Assembly: GCA_902618945.1 (NCBI GenBank)
Contig: CACNCK010000002.1
Location: forward strand, 107,238-171,237
DNA: 64,000 nt
Direction of reading: 5' to 3'
DNA from: an uncultured SAR86 cluster bacterium
GTDB taxonomy: Bacteria; Pseudomonadota; Gammaproteobacteria; Magnimaribacterales; Magnimaribacteraceae
The position numbers and the translations under genes were made by a program. Under the pieces are notes generated by a model. The model searched no databases and was not told where the DNA came from. It saw only the letters and a list, made by a program, of their open reading frames with translations. Positions 38,340 through 48,359 of this stretch are shown here, one piece after another (the stretch's first letter is position 1; every line of letters starts with the position of its first letter).

Positions 38340-40057
38340 TAATCTAGCCCCAATTCTTTAATAGCATCTTCTCGCATTTGTTTTTTTGCAATTTTCCCAG
38401 CTGCTACTTTTGGTAATTCTTCAGCTTGAAACCAAGTGTATTCAGGAATTTTAAATTTAGCTATTTTTGCTGCTAAAAACGAAGAAAGATCTTCTTCTGA
38501 AAGTTCAGCTCCAGGATTTAAAGATATTCTTGTGGCAAGTTTTTCACCTAATCTTTCATCTGGAACACCAAAGACTGATGCTTCTCTAACAGAGGGATGT
38601 TCATAAATTGCTGCTTCTATCTCTAAACAAGCTATGTTTTCTCCACCTCTGATGACGATGTCTTTGATTCTGTCTTTGATGTATAGGAATCCATCTTCAT
38701 CAATAATACCTACATCACCACTTCTGAACCAACCTTCACTATCTAACACTTCATTAGTCGCTTCTTCGTTCTTAAGATAACATCTGAAATTACATGTCGA
38801 TTTAATTGCAACTTCTCCAAGCTCATTGGGTCCCAACTCATTTCCTTCTTCATCCATAATTTTTATGAGATTTAAGAAAGGAGTAGGGTAACCAGCAGTA
38901 CTGGGTCGTTCATACAAGGTTGTTCCGCTTGCATTTGTCGCATGTGCATTAGTCTCTGTAAGGCCATAGCCAACGGTAGCAATTTTATCAGGGTGTTCTT
39001 TCTCTTGAGCCTTAATTTGCTCAGGAGGTCTTGCTGCACCGCCTGAACCTAATCCTTTTAGACTAGAAATATCTATCTCTGGATTGTCTTTATGTGCTTG
39101 TAGAACCTCAGCGGACATCGTAGGTACGCCAGTCATATCAGTTACTTTATGTTTTTCAATAAGACGTAAAGCTTCTACGGCATCCCATTTATACATGAAA
39201 ACAATTTTTCTTGCCGTCACTAAAGACAATAAAAAGACAGCGTGAGAACCTGTTACATGGAATAAGGGTACCGCAGCAATTGTGCAAGGATTTTCACCTG
39301 AAATTGGAGAAGGCAAAGGCTCTCCATCAACTTCAATTTGCGTGGCTAGTTGACCCATGAGTGCCCAGGTAATTGGGGCAGAGACTACTGCTCTATGAGT
39401 AGAAACAACCCCTTTTGGGTATCCTGTACTACCAGACGTATACATAATGCTCGCGTCATCTTCAGGATCAATTTCAACCTCAGGAAAAGCTTCCATTGGT
39501 GTTACAACTTCATCAAAAGCAGCTGTATTGGTAAATTTACTCGCATCACATCGCACGGCTATACGGGGCATTTCTTCTACATAACCTTCTAATCTCTGAA
39601 GTCTTTCTTCATCAGCTATAAATATTGATGATTCACTATGAGTTAAACCATAATCAAGTTCCTCACCTTGCCACCATGAGTTTAAGGGAACTGCTATAGC
39701 TCCGATTGAAGTAACAGCGATATAGCTGTATATCCATTCCGGATAATTTCTCATTGAAAAAGCAACCTTATCTCCTTTTTGTATACCGTACTTGTCCATA
39801 AGGGTGTGAGCGAGTCCGGCAGAAGTATTAAGAACCTCTTGATAACCATATGTTTCATCTTCATATGCCAAAAAATCCCACTCCCCGTGTATAAGAGGAA
39901 ATTGAAAATAGTCTCTTAATGTTTGAGGTAAATTGGCAAAAACATGGTATTTATTACCTCTTATGGTCTCTTCTTTAAGTTCGAACAATCCTTCCTTTGT
40001 AAATTCTTTAGTTAAACTTTCTCGACCTTCTTTTTTTAAAAATTCCTTAATATCCAT
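38339..40057 (-). CDS. AMP-dependent acyl-CoA synthetase/ligase
   Basis: 'IMYTSGSTGYPKGVVSTH', 'VGYGLTETNAHAT', 'WFRSGDVGIIDEDGFLYIKDRIKDIVIRGGENI'. Confidence 0.94.
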   Translation of the reverse strand: MDIKEFLKKEGRESLTKEFTKEGLFELKEETIRGNKYHVFANLPQTLRDYFQFPLIHGEWDFLAYEDETYGYQEVLNTSAGLAHTLMDKYGIQKGDKVAFSMRNYPEWIYSYIAVTSIGAIAVPLNSWWQGEELDYGLTHSESSIFIADEERLQRLEGYVEEMPRIAVRCDASKFTNTAAFDEVVTPMEAFPEVEIDPEDDASIMYTSGSTGYPKGVVSTHRAVVSAPITWALMGQLATQIEVDGEPLPSPISGENPCTIAAVPLFHVTGSHAVFLLSLVTARKIVFMYKWDAVEALRLIEKHKVTDMTGVPTMSAEVLQAHKDNPEIDISSLKGLGSGGAARPPEQIKAQEKEHPDKIATVGYGLTETNAHATNASGTTLYERPSTAGYPTPFLNLIKIMDEEGNELGPNELGEVAIKSTCNFRCYLKNEEATNEVLDSEGWFRSGDVGIIDEDGFLYIKDRIKDIVIRGGENIACLEIEAAIYEHPSVREASVFGVPDERLGEKLATRISLNPGAELSEEDLSSFLAAKIAKFKIPEYTWFQAEELPKVAAGKIAKKQMREDAIKELGLD

Positions 40058-40061
40058 AATT

Positions 40062-40880
40062 TTATTTCCCCGTAAATTTTGCCTCTCTTTTTTCTACAAA
40101 ATGTGAAACGCCTTCTTTGAAATCTTCAGATTTAAAACTATCAAGCATTGCTTGCATTGAACTGTCTAGATTCTCTTTAATTGTTTCTCCTTGAGCGTTA
40201 TAAATTTGTTGCTTCATAATTCGAAGGGATCGAGGTGAAACATTTTTGGCTAGATCAGCTGCATAATTAAAAACTTCGCGATCGAATTGGTCCTCAGAAA
40301 AGGTTTTATTCACTATGCCCATTTGTTCAGCCTCTTCAGCAGTAAACTTTCTTGATGAAAACAAAATATCATTTGCTCTAGCAATACCCACTAATCTAGG
40401 AAGAATCCATCCAACACCCCATTCGGCTATGAGTCCTCTCTTAGAGAAGGCACTGGAAAAAACGGCACCTTCTTTAGCAAATCTAATGTCTGCATATAGA
40501 GCCATAATGAAACCTACTCCCGCAGCAGGTCCATTAATGGCTGCGATAATTGGCTTTGGAACTGTTGGAAAATAACTAAAACCTCCATCAAAACCCTTTA
40601 CTTCATTGGTAGCATATTCTCTTTCTTCAGCTTCGACCTGGGAGGCTTGTGTCTCACCTTGACTTGTTGCTGCAAGTCCATCCATATCTGCTCCTGCACA
40701 AAAACCTCTTCCTGCACCAGTGATAATAATGACTTTTACATCAGAATCTTTTGCAGCATCATCTAATTTCTCTCTTAATCCTGCTCTAATCTCATCATTC
40801 ACAGCGTTAAGTCTTTCAGGTCTGTTTAAGGTAACTGTCGCTACACCATCGTTAACTTCATAAAGAACTGCATTATTCAT
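40062..40880 (-). CDS. enoyl-CoA hydratase
   Basis: 'LNRPERLNAVNDE', 'ITGAGRGFCAGADMDG', 'INGPAAGVGFIMALYADIRFA'. Confidence 0.93.
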   Translation of the reverse strand: MNNAVLYEVNDGVATVTLNRPERLNAVNDEIRAGLREKLDDAAKDSDVKVIIITGAGRGFCAGADMDGLAATSQGETQASQVEAEEREYATNEVKGFDGGFSYFPTVPKPIIAAINGPAAGVGFIMALYADIRFAKEGAVFSSAFSKRGLIAEWGVGWILPRLVGIARANDILFSSRKFTAEEAEQMGIVNKTFSEDQFDREVFNYAADLAKNVSPRSLRIMKQQIYNAQGETIKENLDSSMQAMLDSFKSEDFKEGVSHFVEKREAKFTGK

Positions 40881-40892
40881 ATTATTCTCCTT

Positions 40893-41657
40893 TTAGGCTG
40901 TCGATCCGCCATCTATAACAAGGGTGTGACCATTAACAAATGTTCCAGCATCTGATGCTAGAAAAACAGCTGCTCCTCCTATTTCATCTGGTTCACCAAT
41001 CCTTCTAAGAGGGCAAGTTGCAGTTGATTGCTTGAGAATTTCTGGATTTTCCCAGAGTGCTCTAGCAAAGTCTGTTTTAAATAATCCTGGAGCTATGGCA
41101 TTAGTTCTGACATTTTGTGGACCAAATTCAGCAGCAAGATTTTTGACTAACATGATGTCTGCTGCTTTTGAAATATTGTAAGTTCCTATGACTGTACTAG
41201 ATTTTAGTCCGCCGATAGAAGATACAATTATTATGCTTCCATCCTTTCTCTCGGTCATCTCGGGTATGACCATCTGACATAGCAAATGATTACTTTTAAT
41301 ATTATTGTTCATTACTTTATCAAAAGCATCTTCTGGAATATCCATCATCGAACCAAAAAAAGGATTAGAGGCTGCGTTACAAACTAAGATATCAATCTTC
41401 CCAAGTTGCAGTCTCGTTTCGTCAACAAGCATCTGTAATGCGGCTTTGTCTGATATGTTACAAGGTATAACTATTGCTCCACCTTCAGAATCTGAACAAG
41501 CTTCATTAATTTCGTCAGCAACAGCCTGACAAGCATCTGCTTTTCTACTTGATACGACAACTTTGGCACCATGCAGTGCCATCTGCATAGCAATCGATTT
41601 ACCTATTCCTTTAGATGAACCAGTAATAATTGCTGTTTTTCCTGTTAAATCAAACAT
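40893..41657 (-). CDS. SDR family oxidoreductase
   Basis: 'ITGSSKGIGKSIAMQMALHGAKVVVSSRK', 'YNISKAAD', 'VIDGGSTA'. Confidence 0.93.
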   Translation of the reverse strand: MFDLTGKTAIITGSSKGIGKSIAMQMALHGAKVVVSSRKADACQAVADEINEACSDSEGGAIVIPCNISDKAALQMLVDETRLQLGKIDILVCNAASNPFFGSMMDIPEDAFDKVMNNNIKSNHLLCQMVIPEMTERKDGSIIIVSSIGGLKSSTVIGTYNISKAADIMLVKNLAAEFGPQNVRTNAIAPGLFKTDFARALWENPEILKQSTATCPLRRIGEPDEIGGAAVFLASDAGTFVNGHTLVIDGGSTA

Positions 41658-41748
41658 AACTCTCCCTATTTAAGAAGGGAATACTTTAGAATTAATTGAT
41701 AAAAATTACTATAGATAAATTAATCATTTCGTTTGATAGAATACTTCA

Positions 41749-43971
41749 ATGATAAGAAAAGCTATTTACTTCGTTTTATTTCTTTTTCTTATATTTGCAT
41801 TTTTTGTATACCTAATTTCAGAAGGTCTTCTTGGAACCTATGAAACGAATAGACCAATTAACACTACTCCTCAATCTCCAGAATTCCTAATTGAAAAGTC
41901 TCAAAATCAATTGGAAGCCAAAGGTGATCTAAATATTAGTAATGGAAAGGTTATCTTGTTTGGTGATTTACATGTTCATACAACCTATTCGTCTGATGCT
42001 TTTCTTTTAAGTCTTCCCATGCTGTCGGGTGAAGGCTCTATGCCTCCATCTGACGCATGCGATTTTGCAAGGTTTTGCTCTAGCTTAGATTTCTATGCGA
42101 ATACAGATCATGCTGAAGATTTAACTCATATAGACTGGCAGGAAACTAAAGATGCAGTTCGGCAATGTAATTCAATTTCTGGCGACAATGAATCCCCAGA
42201 CACCATAGCTTTTTTAGGATGGGAATGGTCACAAAATGAAGGCTTTGGCATACCGCATTATGGCCATCGAAATGTTATTTTGAAGAGTCTTTTTGATGAT
42301 GAGATTCCTGCTAGACCGATAGCATCAACCTCTGGTGGTTTTATGGATATGCCCCAGTCGGTAAGATTGGGACTATCAGGCATGCGGTCCTTAGATACCA
42401 GAATACATGACCTAATGAGATTTATAGAAGATGGTCAAACGATACCATGTCCCAGTGATGTTCCAGTCAGAGACTTACCTCTGAATTGTAAGGAATATGC
42501 AGAAGATCCGGGTATCCTATTTGATAAGCTAAATGATTGGGGACATGAAGTCATCGTCATTCCCCATGGCACATCTTGGGGAACGTATACACCTGATGAA
42601 TCGGATTGGAAAGATCAATTAAATGATGACTTTCATGACCCAAATTTACAAAATCTTGTTGAAATTTATTCTGGTCATGGAAATACAGAAGAGTATAGGT
42701 CATGGAGAAGCGTAATTTTTGATAATGATGGAAATATTTCTTGCCCAGATCCAACAAAGAGTTTTACTCCAGGTTGCTGGCAAGCTGGACAAATAATAAA
42801 AGAGAGATGTGAGGCAGAAGGAGAATCAGCACGAGTATGTAAAAAACGTTCTGAAGAAGCGAAGTTAAATTATGCTCTGGAGAGCTTTGCAGGTCAGTCT
42901 GTCATAGTCGGAGAAGATCCTTCTGAATGGTTGGATTCAAATCAATGCCAAGATTGTTTTCTGCCACCTTTTAGTCATAAACCTAAAGGTTCAATTCAAT
43001 ACTTATTGGCATTACAAAATTTTAATAAAGACGACCGAGTAAGTAAGTTTAGGTTTGGTTTGGTTGCCTCTGGAGATAATCATAATGCTAGACCTGGAAC
43101 TGGATACAAAGAAATAAATCGACGAGAAATGACGGAAGCCGCTGGTCCTGCTGATCCAACTGGTTACCTTTTAGGTTTCAGAGAAGGTGATGGTCCTTAT
43201 GGAGAGTCAGTTAGAAGAAATTGGACTAGACAAACTCTTCCACCTGGACCAATAGAGATGGAGAGAACTTCATCTTTTTTCTATACCGGTGGTTTAGTTG
43301 CTACACACTCACAAGATAAATCTAGAGAATCAATATGGAACTCTCTTAAAACCAAAGAAGTTTATGCTACGAGTGGAACTCGAATTTTATTGTGGTTTGA
43401 TTTATTGAATTCTAGTGAGGGTATTATTCCCATGGGCTCTGAAACAAAAATGAAAACTAATCCAAGATTTATAGTTAGAGCAGCTGGATCATTTAAACAA
43501 AAACCAGGTTGTCCAGAATATGCAATTAGTTCACTTGGTAAAGAAAGGATCACTGATCTGTGTAGAAATGAATGCTACAACCCTTCAGATCAAAGAAAGA
43601 AGATAGATCGAATTGAAGTTGTAAGGATTCTTTCCCAATCAAACGAAAATGAAGAGGTATCAGACCTTATCCAAGATCCATGGAAAGTTCACAAATGTAA
43701 TGATAGTGAGTCATGTGAATTTACATTTGTTGATAATGAATTTGATCAGTCCGAGAGAGATGTTGTTTATTATGTAAAAGCAATTGAAGAAACTTCTAAA
43801 ATTATCAATGCAGGTAATTTAAGATGCGAATACGATGAGTTTGGCAACTGCAAATCTGTGAATATTTGCAGTGGTAGTTCAATGCTTACGCCATACGAAG
43901 ATGATTGTCTCTCCGAAGAACAAGAGAGAGCTTGGTCCTCACCAATATTTGTAGATTATAAAAAATATTGA
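41749..43971 (+). CDS. DUF3604 domain protein
   Basis: 'VILFGDLHVHTTYSSDAFL', 'YANTDHAEDL', 'FLGWEWSQN', 'YATSGTRILLWFDLLNS'. Confidence 0.9.
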   Translation: MIRKAIYFVLFLFLIFAFFVYLISEGLLGTYETNRPINTTPQSPEFLIEKSQNQLEAKGDLNISNGKVILFGDLHVHTTYSSDAFLLSLPMLSGEGSMPPSDACDFARFCSSLDFYANTDHAEDLTHIDWQETKDAVRQCNSISGDNESPDTIAFLGWEWSQNEGFGIPHYGHRNVILKSLFDDEIPARPIASTSGGFMDMPQSVRLGLSGMRSLDTRIHDLMRFIEDGQTIPCPSDVPVRDLPLNCKEYAEDPGILFDKLNDWGHEVIVIPHGTSWGTYTPDESDWKDQLNDDFHDPNLQNLVEIYSGHGNTEEYRSWRSVIFDNDGNISCPDPTKSFTPGCWQAGQIIKERCEAEGESARVCKKRSEEAKLNYALESFAGQSVIVGEDPSEWLDSNQCQDCFLPPFSHKPKGSIQYLLALQNFNKDDRVSKFRFGLVASGDNHNARPGTGYKEINRREMTEAAGPADPTGYLLGFREGDGPYGESVRRNWTRQTLPPGPIEMERTSSFFYTGGLVATHSQDKSRESIWNSLKTKEVYATSGTRILLWFDLLNSSEGIIPMGSETKMKTNPRFIVRAAGSFKQKPGCPEYAISSLGKERITDLCRNECYNPSDQRKKIDRIEVVRILSQSNENEEVSDLIQDPWKVHKCNDSESCEFTFVDNEFDQSERDVVYYVKAIEETSKIINAGNLRCEYDEFGNCKSVNICSGSSMLTPYEDDCLSEEQERAWSSPIFVDYKKY

Positions 43972-43983
43972 TGAGGATAAAAC

Positions 43984-44772
43984 TTATTTGCCTTTCCAGT
44001 TAGGAGCACGCTTTTCAGCAAAGGCAACCGGACCCTCGATAAAGTCTTCGCTCGTAAATAAATCGGCTACAGCAGTATATTGTCTCTTCATCGAGTTCTC
44101 CAAATTTGCTTCGTTTAAGCTTTCATAAGCAACTTGTTTTGTGGCTCTTATAGACATTGGTGAACAGGCTTCTATTTGCTTTGCCCAGTCTCTGGCTCTA
44201 TCCATCAAATCAGCCTGAGACTCAACAACTTCATTTACGATACCAAGTTCCTTTGCTTCCGCAGCTTCTACATGTCTACCGGTAAGCATCATTCCCATAG
44301 CGTTTTTCATTCCTATCTGTCTGGGTAACCTTTGCATACCACCAGCTAGAGCAGCTAATCCAACTTTTGGTTCCGGTAGAGCAAACCTTGCATTAGAAGA
44401 AGCAATAATGAGATCACATGCAAGAGCAATTTCCATTCCTCCTCCCATAGCAACACCATTTACTGCTGCAATAATTGGTTTGTTCAAATTAAAACGACTG
44501 GTTAGACCGGCAAAACCAGTTTCAGGCATTCCAGACCTATCTCCACCAGAAGCCTGATATTTTAAGTCATTGCCAGCTGAAAAAGCTCTATCACCAGCAC
44601 CTGTAATAATACCCACCCAAAGATCTTCATCGTTTGTAAATTCACTCCAAACCTCATCGAACTCTCTATGAGAAGGAGGATGTAATGAATTCATTACATC
44701 AGGTCTATTTATAGTGACTTCTAGAATATGTCCGTTTACCTCCGTTGTAAGAAATTCGTAATCAGTTTTCAT
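43984..44772 (-). CDS. enoyl-CoA hydratase/isomerase family protein
   Basis: 'INRPDVMNSLHPPSH', 'ITGAGDRAFSAGNDLK', 'VNGVAMGGGMEIALACDLIIA'. Confidence 0.93.
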   Translation of the reverse strand: MKTDYEFLTTEVNGHILEVTINRPDVMNSLHPPSHREFDEVWSEFTNDEDLWVGIITGAGDRAFSAGNDLKYQASGGDRSGMPETGFAGLTSRFNLNKPIIAAVNGVAMGGGMEIALACDLIIASSNARFALPEPKVGLAALAGGMQRLPRQIGMKNAMGMMLTGRHVEAAEAKELGIVNEVVESQADLMDRARDWAKQIEACSPMSIRATKQVAYESLNEANLENSMKRQYTAVADLFTSEDFIEGPVAFAEKRAPNWKGK

Positions 44773-44824
44773 AATATCTCCCTTAAGTTTTTAATAAAGA
44801 ATATCAGGCATTGAATGATCAGTC

Positions 44825-45580
44825 ATGTTTTATAAGTTAAGATTCACAGTAGTGAGTGAATTAATAATAGGAATACTTTTGACAGATCATGTTATAGAGG
44901 ATCTTCAAGTTAAACATGGAGATCAAAATGATTTTTATAACAAAATCTTCACTGAAGCAGATCCTAATATAAGACTTAAGATTTATGACGTAACTGAAGA
45001 TGTATATCCTCAGGACATGCACGAGTGCGATGGATATTTGATAACGGGCTCTAAGTTGAGCGTTTATGATGATGTCAAATGGATTAGAGACCTAGAAAGT
45101 TTTATTTGTCTCCTTAATGATAAGAAGAAACCTTTACTGGGCGTTTGCTTTGGTCATCAACTCATAGCAAAAGCTCTCGGTGGAGAAGTTAAGAAGGCTG
45201 AAGTAGGGTGGGTACTAGGACTTCAAGAGTACACATTCCATAATCATTTTCCTTGGCTTGAAAAGCCAAATAAAGATATAAAACTTATCCATTCACATCA
45301 AGATCAAGTTATAAATCTTCCTAAGGGAACGACTTTGGTAGCCTCTAATGACTCTGTTCCTAATGCTATGTATTTTATAGGCGATCATATAATGTCTATA
45401 CAAGGACATCCTGAATTCACAAACGAGTATGCTTATGACGTCGTTTGTAAGAGGAGAGATATTCTAGGAGAAGAAAGTTTTCAATCTGCTGAAAAGAGTT
45501 TATTGAATGAACAATCCAATTATCTTGAAGTGACTCATTGGTGGATCGATTTCTTTAGATATCAGTTCAAGACTCAATAG
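44825..45580 (+). CDS. class I glutamine amidotransferase-like protein (start uncertain)
   Basis: 'LGVCFGHQLIAKALGGEV' and 'SIQGHPEFT'. Confidence 0.87.
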   Translation: MFYKLRFTVVSELIIGILLTDHVIEDLQVKHGDQNDFYNKIFTEADPNIRLKIYDVTEDVYPQDMHECDGYLITGSKLSVYDDVKWIRDLESFICLLNDKKKPLLGVCFGHQLIAKALGGEVKKAEVGWVLGLQEYTFHNHFPWLEKPNKDIKLIHSHQDQVINLPKGTTLVASNDSVPNAMYFIGDHIMSIQGHPEFTNEYAYDVVCKRRDILGEESFQSAEKSLLNEQSNYLEVTHWWIDFFRYQFKTQ

Positions 45581-46370
45581 TAATTCTCTCCATTCTTCTT
45601 AGTTGAGGCCAATAATCATTAACGGGCTTATGGAGAACAGATCTATTGTCCCAAAAAGCTATAGAGTTATTTTCCCAAGAAAACCGATATTGATATTTTT
45701 CTTGATGAATATGATCAAATAAGAAATTTAAAATTGAACCATCAGCATCATCTCCTTCAATGTGCGAAGTGAAGAGTCTATTAACGTAAATTACCTTTCG
45801 TCCAGTAACAGGATGTTGTTTGATTACAGGATGGGAAACGGGAGGATTTTCTTTAAGTGCATCAGCTAATCTTTCACGGCCACCTTCTTCTTCAAGACTT
45901 TCTTTAAAACCAAATTCAAAGCTATGAATAGCATTCATCTCTTCAAGCCTTTCCTTCCATTCTTGCGAAAGATCATCATAGGCTTTTGATAAGCTTGAGA
46001 ACATAGTATCACCTCCAGATTCAGGAATAATTCTTCCAATCAAGATACTTCCCAAAGGAGGATTTTTTTTAAACGTCATATCAGTATGCCATTCCTCTAT
46101 TTTGGAAGGATTTTCTTCATCATTTTCAAGGATGGTAATTTCTGGAAAACCTTCTACTGTTGGGTATGCTGGATGCGTCTGTAAGTTTCCAAAAAAAGAA
46201 GCAAATCTCTTATGATCTCTTGGACTTATGTTTTGATTTCTGAAGAAAAGAACTTCATTTTCAGCTAAACAAGAAAGTAATCCAATTGATGTTTTTTCAG
46301 AAATATTAGATAGATTAATATCTTCTATGTAAGCACCCAGTTCATCGTCTTTTTTAATTACTTTAAACAT
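45567..46370 (-). CDS. TauD/TfdA-family 2OG-Fe(II) dioxygenase
   Basis: 'EEWHTDMTFKKNPPLGSIL' HxD and 'DNRSVLHKPVNDYWPQLRRMERITIES'. Confidence 0.92.
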   Translation of the reverse strand: MFKVIKKDDELGAYIEDINLSNISEKTSIGLLSCLAENEVLFFRNQNISPRDHKRFASFFGNLQTHPAYPTVEGFPEITILENDEENPSKIEEWHTDMTFKKNPPLGSILIGRIIPESGGDTMFSSLSKAYDDLSQEWKERLEEMNAIHSFEFGFKESLEEEGGRERLADALKENPPVSHPVIKQHPVTGRKVIYVNRLFTSHIEGDDADGSILNFLFDHIHQEKYQYRFSWENNSIAFWDNRSVLHKPVNDYWPQLRRMERITIES

Positions 46371-46412
46371 AATTTAGGTTAGGTTATCAGAAACAGAAAA
46401 TAATTTATAAAT

Positions 46413-46880
46413 ATGAACATTGTTTTAACAAGACACGCTAAATCTAGCTGGGATAATTTGCATCTTACTGATCATGACCGCCCTTTGAATAGAAGAGGAA
46501 GGGAAGATGCAAAACTTATAGCTAAATATCTAGCTACTTATGAATATACTTATAAAACTATATTGTGTAGCACATCAAAAAGAACGTCTGAGACGCTAGA
46601 GATTTTCTTAAACTATATCCACAAAGTAGATCAAATTAATTACCTATCTAACTTATATCATGCTTCAGCAGAGACTATAAGAAAGGAAATTACCGCTTTA
46701 GACACAGATGGAACATATATGCTTTTAGGGCATAACCCTGGTATAGAAGACTTCTTAAGAAATCTCCATAAAGATAATTCTTTGAAAGTCCCCACGTGCT
46801 CAATAGCTTTATTGTCTAACCAAAATAATTCCCTACGGTTAAAAAAATTAATTACTCCAAAGGAATTAAAGTCACAATAA
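46413..46880 (+). CDS. SixA-like phosphohistidine phosphatase (histidine phosphatase superfamily)
   Basis: 'LTRHAKSSWDN...DHDRPLNRRGREDA', 'LLGHNPGIED'. Confidence 0.9.
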   Translation: MNIVLTRHAKSSWDNLHLTDHDRPLNRRGREDAKLIAKYLATYEYTYKTILCSTSKRTSETLEIFLNYIHKVDQINYLSNLYHASAETIRKEITALDTDGTYMLLGHNPGIEDFLRNLHKDNSLKVPTCSIALLSNQNNSLRLKKLITPKELKSQ

Positions 46881-46892
46881 GACTCTTTACAA

Positions 46893-46947
46893 TGTCACAC
46901 AAATGTCATATAAAAGACACATATGTGACAATTATGTGACATACAAG
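46893..46947 (+). promoter_or_regulatory. Five tandem 11-bp repeats, Pho-box-like PhoB-binding array
   Basis: TGTCACACAAA/TGTCATATAAA/AGACACATATG/TGACAATTATG/TGACATACAAG at 46893, 46904, 46915, 46926 and 46937. Confidence 0.65.
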
Positions 46948-46955
46948 GAGTAAAC

Positions 46956-47411
46956 ATGAAATTAATAAACAAAATAATTAGTTTAAGTCTAATAATGATT
47001 TCTTCTTATACATATTCGGAGTCCAATCACGGATCTCTTTTCTCATTTGCAGAAAATATGCTAGAAATCGAAGGAACTGCTCCTAATATAATATTTTCAA
47101 GCAATGATGAGATAGGTGATTTATGCTCTGATCAATTGATTGCTTGCTTTAGGTCTGATAAACCTTCAAACATATATATTCAAGCAGGACTTCAACTAGA
47201 CTTACTTAATACCACTTTAGTTGGTCTTATGTCCGATTATTTACAATTTAATGCAAATAAAAACATAGATAATTTAAAAAGTTGCAATGCTCAAGTTGAC
47301 TATCTTTTAAGCACATTTAAGGTAAATAAAGCCAAGATATATAAAGCTACTGCTTGCGGAAGGAAAACTATTTCACAAAAACAGATGGAAAATCTTTTAG
47401 CATCAAAATAA
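46956..47411 (+). CDS. exported protein of unknown function, candidate Pho-regulon member
   Basis: 151 aa, signal peptide 'MKLINKIISLSLIMISSYTYS', AAGGAG RBS, 4 Cys in the mature part. Confidence 0.7.
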   Translation: MKLINKIISLSLIMISSYTYSESNHGSLFSFAENMLEIEGTAPNIIFSSNDEIGDLCSDQLIACFRSDKPSNIYIQAGLQLDLLNTTLVGLMSDYLQFNANKNIDNLKSCNAQVDYLLSTFKVNKAKIYKATACGRKTISQKQMENLLASK

Positions 47412-47424
47412 ATTTCTTGGGGAG

Positions 47425-47455
47425 AAAAAAGAGGGACTTGATCCCTCTTTTTTTT
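47425..47455 (+). terminator. Rho-independent terminator
   Basis: AAAAAAGAGGGA-cttga-TCCCTCTTTTTTTT. Confidence 0.9.
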
Positions 47456-47555
47456 GCTTAGTTGAAACTAAAGTTACACTAAAATGTAATATTTTATCCT
47501 GATAATACACAAGATATAGTGCTAAATCTTGAATACATCACTATATGTTGTATAA

Positions 47556-48359
47556 ATGAATGAAGTAATAAAACTAATTCAACCTAAACATTATAAGACT
47601 ATTTGGCTTAGCGACATACACCTAGGCACCAAAGGATGTCAGGCAGAGAAGTTGCTAGACTTTTTATACGAGAATAGTTGTGACACATTATACTTAGTTG
47701 GAGATATTATAGATGGTTGGAGATTAAGCCAGAGTCTTTATTGGCCTCAGACCCACTCAAACGTAATTAGAAGATTTCTTTCTTTCTCTAAACAAGGAAC
47801 CGAGATTATCTTCATAACTGGTAATCATGATGAATTCTTAAGATCATTTTCACCAATTAATCTAGGAAATATCAAAATCATTGACGAGGCAATTCACACC
47901 ACTTGTGATGATAGAGAATTGTTAGTTATACACGGCGATGAATACGATGTAGTCACTAAATATAGTAGATGGATGGCAGTATTGGGATCAGTGGGATATG
48001 AATTTTTAATGGCCTTTAACAGAGGATGGAATATTTTACGCAGATTTTTTGGTTATAAAAATTATTGGTCACTTTCAGCTTATGTCAAGCACAAGGTAAA
48101 GTCAGCTGTTAATTTTATTAGCGACTTTGAAGAAACATTAGCCAGTGCATGCAAAAAACAAGGTTATGATGGAGTGATTGCCGGTCATATACACCATGCA
48201 GAAATTAGAGAAATTGATGGTATCCAATATATGAATTGTGGAGATTGGGTAGAATCATGCACTGCTCTTGTAGAGAAGGAAGATGGTGAAATTTGCATTA
48301 TTGATTACGGCAATAAAGTAAATGAAAATGATAAAGAAAATCAAATCGAAGTAGCATGA
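47556..48359 (+). CDS. plcP: Calcineurin-like metallophosphoesterase, UDP-2,3-diacylglucosamine-hydrolase-like; candidate PlcP phospholipase C
   Basis: 'WLSDIHLGTKG', 'LVGDIIDGWRL', 'ITGNHDEFLR', 'IHGDEYD', 'IAGHIHHAEIREIDGIQYMNCGDWVESCTAL'; adjacent to lipid-type glycosyltransferase. Confidence 0.78.
   Translation: MNEVIKLIQPKHYKTIWLSDIHLGTKGCQAEKLLDFLYENSCDTLYLVGDIIDGWRLSQSLYWPQTHSNVIRRFLSFSKQGTEIIFITGNHDEFLRSFSPINLGNIKIIDEAIHTTCDDRELLVIHGDEYDVVTKYSRWMAVLGSVGYEFLMAFNRGWNILRRFFGYKNYWSLSAYVKHKVKSAVNFISDFEETLASACKKQGYDGVIAGHIHHAEIREIDGIQYMNCGDWVESCTALVEKEDGEICIIDYGNKVNENDKENQIEVA

Noticed and set aside
41749-43971. Considered as a novel large enzyme
   Set aside because: Matches the DUF3604 pattern widespread in marine bacteria; function unknown but not new
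46893-46947. Considered as a mini CRISPR or random tandem repeat
   Set aside because: Units are 11 bp without spacers; the TGWCA core and location favour a regulator-binding array
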